Assembly (NCBI GenBank): GCA_900550695.1
Contig: URTF01000043.1
Span: 1-17,554 of the forward strand
DNA from: an uncultured Ruminococcus sp.
GTDB lineage: Bacteria; Bacillota; Clostridia; Oscillospirales; Ruminococcaceae
Reading direction: 5' to 3'
Length of the DNA stretch: 17,554 nucleotides
The translations under genes and the position numbers were made by a program. Positions within the stretch are counted from its first letter, which is position 1. Every line of letters begins with the position of its first letter. Shown in pieces: positions 13,424 through 17,554 of this stretch. Below the pieces are notes generated by a model. The model saw only the letters and a list, made by a program, of their open reading frames with translations. It was not told where the DNA came from and searched no databases.

Positions 13424-13744
13424 GCATAGCTGACATTTGTTCAGTGATGCGAAGCCAAGCAAAAGTTTCGTCCACCTTTTCAAAGGTGGTGGGTGTCCAG
13501 AGGGCAAAGCCCTTGGTCGCTTCCGCAGAAGCGAAACTCCCTAAACTGACAGCAAAATATCAGTTGCAATAGCGAAATTACTAACAGCTAAAAAAAGGCG
13601 CAATTCACACAAAAAGGTAAAACAGAAAATGAAAAATCAGTTCTGTGAACCATAAAATGTGAATTGCGCCATACTGTTTTCCTCAAAAATCTATCCTTGA
13701 AGCAAAAATTCACGAACGAAGTGAGTGGATTTGAAGCTTCAACG
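13424..13744 (+). repeat. Modular multi-hairpin element, copy 2 (3' of the ATPase)
   Basis: Same order as copy 1: CCACC-TTTTCAAA-GGTGG; GGGC-AAA-GCCC; GCTTC-CGCA-GAAGC with GAAA and CCCTAAACT; the long hairpin with arms GGCGCAATTCACA (13597-13609) and TGTGAATTGCGCC (13658-13670); and a last hairpin closed by TTGAAGC/GCTTCAA. That last hairpin has a wholly different sequence from copies 1 and 3 but still pairs. It reads in the direction of the upstream ABC operon. Confidence 0.78.
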
Positions 13745-13842
13745 CTATATGAATGATAAAACCGCAGTATGAAAAGCGATGCAGTATGAACGTGAAACAG
13801 CAAAAATCCGACCTCCTGTTCATATCCCACCGCCGTTCAAAC

Positions 13843-14166
13843 GATGTCGGCGTGAAATGCTTATCGCTTCACTCTGCGCATTTCACACCGAGGATAGTTT
13901 ATTAGAAGAAAATAGAATAGGCGCAATTCACATTTTTTAGGTTTACAAAACTGTATTTATCATAATACGTTTTACCTTTTTTGTGAATTGCGCCCTTTTT
14001 CACTGTTAGATATTTTTCTATTGCAGCATTGCCTTTAGCTATAGTTTAGGGAATTTCGCTTCTGCGGAAGCGACCAAGGGCTTTGCCCTCTGGACACCCA
14101 CCACCTTTGAAAAGGTGGACGAAACTTTTGCTTGGCTTCGCAAAGCCTAACAAATGTAAGCTATGC
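13843..14166 (-). repeat. Modular multi-hairpin element, copy 3 (3' of trxA)
   Basis: Read on the minus strand it matches copy 2 almost base for base from GCATAGC through AAGCGAAA, then diverges in linkers but keeps every hairpin. The long arms are at 13994-13982 and 13932-13920, and the last hairpin CGGTGTGAAATGC/GCATTTCACGCCG resembles copy 1. It lies in sense orientation downstream of trxA. Confidence 0.78.
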
Positions 14167-14170
14167 AAAT

Positions 14171-14204
14171 AATTCCGAATTCCGCATTCCGCATTCCGAA
14201 TTTT
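14171..14204. repeat. Heptad repeat, CGGAATT family, 8 bp after the trxA stop
   Basis: Units TCCGAAT, TCCGCAT, TCCGCAT and TCCGAAT, in inverted orientation to 13388-13420. Together they bound the inverted block between the convergent genes. Confidence 0.8.
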
Positions 14205-14212
14205 CTCCAAGT

Positions 14213-14521
14213 TTACTTTCCAATAAACTGTTTAAGCTGTGCTTTCGGAACTGCACCAACTATCTGATCCTTGAATCTGCCGTTCTCAAAGAGAAGAAGT
14301 GACGGAATACTTTCAATTCCGAATTTTGCGGCGAGCGGCATTTCTTCGTCAACGTTCACTTTGCAGAATTTTACGCCGTTTTCTTCCTCGGAAAGTTCGT
14401 CAACGATAGGGGACATCATCATACACGGTCCGCACCATGATGCCCAGAAGTCAACAAGCACAGGCTTGTCCGATTTAAGAACTTCCTGCTCAAAATTTTC
14501 AACTGTTACTGTTGTTACCAT
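14213..14521 (-). CDS. trxA: Thioredoxin
   Basis: The 102-aa cytosolic dithiol/disulfide oxidoreductase reduces protein disulfides and is recharged by thioredoxin reductase. FWASWCGPC has the redox pair C30/C33, D24 is the buried aspartate and P73 (in SIPSLLLF) is the cis-proline. An additional cysteine (C53) lies outside the active site. I chose ATG 14521 because AAAGGAG is at ideal distance; the GTG three codons upstream would lie within that site. It follows the DUF4317 gene with 14 bases between, so the two are co-transcribed from the promoter at 15721-15749. Confidence 0.93.
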   Translation of the reverse strand: MVTTVTVENFEQEVLKSDKPVLVDFWASWCGPCMMMSPIVDELSEEENGVKFCKVNVDEEMPLAAKFGIESIPSLLLFENGRFKDQIVGAVPKAQLKQFIGK

Positions 14522-14535
14522 ATTTATCACTCCTT

Positions 14536-15678
14536 TTATATAGTATTGCCCTTTATGCGTGTTGCAAGTCCGTTTATCTCGATCGCAGGGTCGTCAAGGT
14601 CGATGATAAGGCATCGTCTGCCGTCCATAGTCGTGGTTCTTACCTTGTCGGTGGCGTCCTTGCTGATGCTGACGGTTATCTCGGGGGTGGAAAGCTTTGT
14701 CTTTGGCTCGACAAGGTTCGTTGCAGTCAAAGCGCCGCCGCTTACCTTATTCTCAAAGATTGTTTTCAGTCCCTCCAGCTTTTCATCGCTCACGCCCGAA
14801 TCGGAGAGGATATTGTAAAGCCTGTTTCCGTCAACAACGGGCAGCTCGGTATCGTTTTTTGCCTCCTGAACAAACTCACGGAGCTTTTCGTTCACCTGCG
14901 TGATAACGGTGTAGTTGAGTTCATCACCGCAGACATCGTGCATGACCTGCTGGAACGTTTTCTTCTCGCCGTTTGCGCTCATTCTGAACTCACAGCCGAG
15001 GACATCATTTACGAACGAAACGTTAGGCTTTCTCGGAGTTTTTGTGAAGTACATAACGCTGTTGACATCGGGCGCTCTGTCGCTGAAAACGGGATAGAAA
15101 AATCCGTCTGTAGGCTCTCTTGCTATAACAAGCTCGGTGTTTGACTTCTTTGAGATAGAATTTGAGTCGCCGTCAAACATAAGTCCGTCGTCATTTGTAA
15201 CGGCAGGACAAACCGCACAGACGATGAAATTGTACTCATCGGCAGCCGTTCCGAGGTCGTCATCGTTCCTGTCACGTGACATTATGCTGTAGGAGCAGTG
15301 TCCGATAATAATAGTATATGCAGGCTCATAAGCAAGATTATTTATAATTTTTTCCAGAAGTGCTGCGCAGGCTGTTTCATCGGCAAGCTTTGTCTTGACA
15401 GCCTCCCACAAAACTCTCTGCGAACCGCCCTCGTCATACTGCTCACGGGGAAAAGGATATTCGAGCAGACCTTTGCCGAGGCTGCCCTTGAACACCTTTG
15501 AAAGCGACTCCATAAGCACTGCGCCGATCTCCTCGGGAGTGAGGGAGTAAAGCTCGTTCGTCTGACAGCGGACGTTTTTCTGTGTATCTATGTAAGCGGT
15601 AAGCACACGGTTGAGCGTGAAAAAGCCGCTGTGTTCGCCGAAATTTTTCTTTATTTCGGCAAGCTCTTTTTTGTTCAT
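14536..15678 (-). CDS. DUF4317-type protein of unknown function
   Basis: The 380-aa soluble protein has no signal peptide or membrane segment. The start MNKKELAEIKKNF, and SKVFKGSLGKGLLEYPFP near 60-77, match my memory of the DUF4317 family, found mainly in Clostridia and of unknown function. The middle contains YTIIIGHCSYSIMSRDRNDDD (about 120-140) and an acidic EYNFIVCAVCPAV stretch with two nearby cysteines. The C-terminal third is more polar. AAAGGTGG precedes the ATG. It is first in an operon with trxA. That pairing hints at a redox or stress link but proves nothing. Confidence 0.8.
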   Translation of the reverse strand: MNKKELAEIKKNFGEHSGFFTLNRVLTAYIDTQKNVRCQTNELYSLTPEEIGAVLMESLSKVFKGSLGKGLLEYPFPREQYDEGGSQRVLWEAVKTKLADETACAALLEKIINNLAYEPAYTIIIGHCSYSIMSRDRNDDDLGTAADEYNFIVCAVCPAVTNDDGLMFDGDSNSISKKSNTELVIAREPTDGFFYPVFSDRAPDVNSVMYFTKTPRKPNVSFVNDVLGCEFRMSANGEKKTFQQVMHDVCGDELNYTVITQVNEKLREFVQEAKNDTELPVVDGNRLYNILSDSGVSDEKLEGLKTIFENKVSGGALTATNLVEPKTKLSTPEITVSISKDATDKVRTTTMDGRRCLIIDLDDPAIEINGLATRIKGNTI

Positions 15679-15720
15679 TTTTTGACCACCTTTACATATA
15701 TAGTGTATTTTATCAGCTTA

Positions 15721-15749
15721 ATTATACAATTTTTCTCGCAAAAAGTCAA
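15721..15749 (-). promoter_or_regulatory. Sigma-A promoter of the DUF4317-trxA operon
   Basis: On the minus strand, -35 TTGACT (15749-15744), 17-bp spacer, -10 TATAAT (15726-15721). The DUF4317 start codon is about 42 bases downstream. Confidence 0.85.
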
Positions 15750-15961
15750 CGTTTTTTTATCTGTTTAAAAAAAGAGGTTCGGTATTATGAATGATTTTTT
15801 TCTATAGTTTTATTGATGGTCAGTATTACAGCTTTATCAGCATAAATTCCATATTTCACATAAAAAAGATATTAAAAAATCTGCATTTTGTATAAATATG
15901 ACGAAAAGCGCATATAATGTTGATGCTGCAAAAATTTTTGAGAAAAATTTGGCGAAAATGC
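15750..15961. other. AT-rich divergent intergenic region, no gene seen
   Basis: About 210 bases between the divergent DUF4317 and str-operon promoters. It is notably AT-rich and free of the repeats that fill other gaps. No ORF or hairpin of note was found. It may act as UP-element-like DNA for the strong rpsL promoter. Confidence 0.45.
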
Positions 15962-15990
15962 TTGACAAATCGGCGCTTTGTGTATATAAT
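15962..15990 (+). promoter_or_regulatory. Consensus promoter of the str operon (rpsL)
   Basis: TTGACA (15962-15967), 17 bp, TATAAT (15985-15990). The leader to the rpsL ATG is about 77 nt. Its presence shows that rpsL is transcribed independently of rpoBC here. Confidence 0.88.
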
Positions 15991-16073
15991 TATTAATTGT
16001 TTGATGCTGTCTTTATGGGTAATTGCGCCCGGACGTGCATATAAACAGTAATTTTTGGGAAAGGAGATAGATT

Positions 16074-16499
16074 ATGCCTACATTTAACCAGTTGGTTCGT
16101 AAGGGAAGAGAGGTTTCCGAAAAGAAATCCACAGCTCCTGCTCTTCAGAAGGGTTACAACTCCAAGAAGAAGATCCAGATCGACCAGAGCGCACCTCAGA
16201 AGAGAGGCGTATGCACAGCTGTAAGAACTGCTACACCTAAGAAGCCTAACTCTGCTATGAGAAAGATCGCCAGAGTAAAGCTCACAAACGGTACAGAAGT
16301 TACTGCTTACATTCCTGGTATCGGCCATAACCTCCAGGAACACTCCGTTGTTCTTATCAGAGGCGGACGTGTAAAGGATCTCCCTGGTGTACGTTACCAC
16401 ATCATCAGAGGCACACTTGACGCTCAGGGCGTAGCTAAGAGAAATCAGGCTCGTTCCAAGTACGGCGCAAAGAAGCCTAAGGCAGGCGCAGCTAAGTAA
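16074..16499 (+). CDS. rpsL: 30S ribosomal protein S12
   Basis: S12 sits at the decoding centre of the small subunit and monitors codon-anticodon pairing. The 141-aa protein begins MPTFNQLVRKGR and has the Firmicutes-type N-terminal insertion (about 20-40). The loop TPKKPNSA includes K56/K57 and the RVKDLPGVRYH segment includes K101, where streptomycin-resistance changes occur in other bacteria; all are the wild-type residues. AAGGAGAT precedes the ATG. It is first of rpsL-rpsG-fusA. A 190-nt gap with hairpins separates it from rpsG. Confidence 0.97.
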   Translation: MPTFNQLVRKGREVSEKKSTAPALQKGYNSKKKIQIDQSAPQKRGVCTAVRTATPKKPNSAMRKIARVKLTNGTEVTAYIPGIGHNLQEHSVVLIRGGRVKDLPGVRYHIIRGTLDAQGVAKRNQARSKYGAKKPKAGAAK

Positions 16500-16689
16500 T
16501 AGCGCAAATACGAAATCTTAAAACAATTGGCATATCATTGGAAGTATAACTCAATGAAACCACATATTGAATGTGGAGTATTCATTTTAATATATATGGA
16601 TACCTCTGCATTGGACGTGCGTGTCATCGCAGAGATTGTGGATTGAAACGAGTACCTATGATATCATTTCTATGAAGGAGGGAAGAACT
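16500..16689 (+). promoter_or_regulatory. Structured rpsL-rpsG intercistronic region
   Basis: 190 nt, long for this operon. AATGAA (16553-16558) and CCACAT (16560-16565) pair with ATGTGG (16571-16576) and TTCATT (16581-16586). A second stem is CTCTGC (16604-16609) with GCAGAG (16629-16634). In E. coli, S7 represses its own mRNA by binding the rpsL-rpsG spacer. A similar role here is only a suggestion. No U-tract or promoter is evident. Confidence 0.4.
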
Positions 16690-17160
16690 GTGCCAAGAAG
16701 AGGTAAAATCGCAAAGCGTGAAGTTTTGTGTGATCCGGTTTACAATTCTGAGATCGTAACACGTCTTATCAACAACATTATGCTTGACGGTAAGAAGGGT
16801 GTTGCTCAGAAGATCGTTTACGGTGCATTCGACATCGTAGCAGAGAAGACAGGCAAGGACGCTCTCGAAGCATTCAATGAAGCTCTCGAAAACATCATGC
16901 CTCTCCTCGAAGTAAAGGCTCGCCGTGTAGGTGGTGCAACATATCAGGTTCCTATGGAGGTACGTCCCGAAAGACGTCAGACTCTCGGACTCAGATGGCT
17001 CACAACCTATTCCAGAGCAAGAAGCGAAAGAACCATGAAGGAAAGACTTGCAGCTGAGATCATGGACGCTCTCAACGGTACCGGCGGTGCTTGCAAGAAG
17101 CGCGAAGATACTCATAAGATGGCTGAAGCTAACAAGGCATTTGCACATTACCGTTGGTAA
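16690..17160 (+). CDS. rpsG: 30S ribosomal protein S7
   Basis: The 156-aa primary 16S rRNA-binding protein organises the 3' head of the small subunit. The family's standard length is reached from GTG 16690 (V/M-P-R-R-G-K-I-A-K-R), and AAGGAGG (16676-16682) lies seven bases upstream. An upstream in-frame ATG at 16621 would add 23 residues unlike any S7. Conserved segments GKKGVAQKIVYGAFD, VGGATYQVPMEVRPERRQTLGLRW and the C-terminal KREDTHKMAEANKAFAHYRW are intact. fusA follows after 36 bases. Confidence 0.97.
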   Translation: MPRRGKIAKREVLCDPVYNSEIVTRLINNIMLDGKKGVAQKIVYGAFDIVAEKTGKDALEAFNEALENIMPLLEVKARRVGGATYQVPMEVRPERRQTLGLRWLTTYSRARSERTMKERLAAEIMDALNGTGGACKKREDTHKMAEANKAFAHYRW

Positions 17161-17196
17161 GACGGCTTAATGCTGCAATTTATGGAGGTTTAATTT

Positions 17197-17554
17197 ATGC
17201 CAAGAGATTGTTCACTTGAAGATACAAGAAATATTGGTATAATGGCCCACATTGACGCAGGTAAAACCACCACAACCGAGCGTATCCTTTTCTATACAGG
17301 TGTAAACCATAAGATCGGTGAAACTCACGACGGTGCTGCAACAATGGACTGGATGGCACAGGAGCAGGAGAGAGGTATCACAATTACTTCCGCTGCTACA
17401 ACTGCACACTGGGCAGGCCATAGAATCAATATTATCGACACCCCCGGCCACGTTGACTTTACAGTTGAAGTTGAACGTTCACTTCGTGTACTCGACGGTT
17501 CTGTAACGGTTCTCTGTGCAAAGGGCGGCGTTGAGCCCCAGACAGAAACAGTTT
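17197..17554 (+). CDS. fusA: Elongation factor G, N-terminal part (cut by window edge)
   Basis: This GTPase drives ribosomal translocation and, with RRF, ribosome recycling. The first 119 codons are visible: G1/P-loop AHIDAGKTT (17-25), the switch I segment QEQERGITITSAATT (55-69) and G3 DTPGHVDF (about 81-88), followed by VEPQTETV. All nucleotide-binding motifs seen are intact. GGAGG precedes the ATG. As the third gene of the str operon it is probably followed by tuf beyond the window, which cannot be checked. Confidence 0.97.
   Translation, partial: MPRDCSLEDTRNIGIMAHIDAGKTTTTERILFYTGVNHKIGETHDGAATMDWMAQEQERGITITSAATTAHWAGHRINIIDTPGHVDFTVEVERSLRVLDGSVTVLCAKGGVEPQTETV

Larger units (their letters stand above)
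13390..14212. other. 820-bp non-coding block between convergent genes, a large inverted repeat
   Basis: It holds, from each side, a heptad repeat and a complete multi-hairpin element, arranged head to head so that the whole block is an imperfect palindrome centred near 13790. The centre (about 13745-13842) is not shared between the arms. The 80-codon ORF at 13588-13830 has no ribosome binding site and crosses the repeat, so it is not called. Confidence 0.75.

Noticed and set aside
13588..13830. 80-codon minus-strand ORF in the non-coding block
   Set aside because: It runs through the multi-hairpin repeat, has no ribosome binding site, and its homologous copies at 3096 and 13843 do not keep the frame.
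16019..16031. AATTGCGCCC in the rpsL leader, like one arm of the long hairpin of the multi-hairpin element
   Set aside because: Only about nine bases match, the partner arm and the other hairpins are missing; probably chance.
16074..16499. Streptomycin-resistance changes in S12
   Set aside because: The relevant lysines and the PGV loop are the usual wild-type residues.

Overview
The window looks like a chromosomal segment from a Gram-positive anaerobe of the Clostridia, most likely a Ruminococcus-like member of the Oscillospiraceae. This is inferred from a Firmicutes-type S12 with the N-terminal insertion, strong TTGACA/TATAAT promoters, AGGAGG-type ribosome binding sites, heavy AGA/CGT arginine usage, a DUF4317-type protein, a RepA_N-type protein and a TatD-associated type radical SAM protein. 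It was judged by reading alone, without database searches.

Layout. Positions 1-26 (-) hold the first nine codons of a gene that continues off the left edge. A SulP-family anion transporter (531-2165, +) ends in a clear terminator. A pduL-type phosphotransacylase (2503-3081, +) has its own promoter. A minus-strand block then runs right to left: small lipoprotein, nadC and a radical SAM protein, closely spaced as one operon (6372 to 4629), then an aldose 1-epimerase-like protein ending in a strong terminator. A Sir2 deacylase (6596-7324, -) is followed at its stop codon by a 160-bp inverted-repeat element. thyA-folA form a two-gene operon (8830 to 7505, -) for dTMP and tetrahydrofolate metabolism. 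An orphan RepA_N-type gene (9306-10160, -) follows. A three-gene ABC uptake operon (lipoprotein, permease, ATPase; 10511-13389, +) starts from a consensus promoter with a folded leader. After an 820-bp non-coding block come trxA and a DUF4317 gene (-, one operon), then the start of the str operon, rpsL-rpsG-fusA (+), with fusA cut by the right edge.

The unusual content is in the spaces between genes. Four repeat classes fill almost every intergenic gap: (1) short tandem repeats with a strict 7-bp period, in three sequence families, several starting at or within a few bases of a stop codon; (2) short hairpins ending in CCCCTAC; (3) a modular 280-320-bp multi-hairpin element in three copies, each downstream of a gene and in the sense orientation relative to it, with base changes that preserve pairing; (4) a single 160-bp element with 30-bp terminal inverted repeats after sir2. 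Element (3) is the best candidate for something undescribed. Most coding content is ordinary housekeeping; no tRNA, rRNA, CRISPR array, transposase or integrase was seen.
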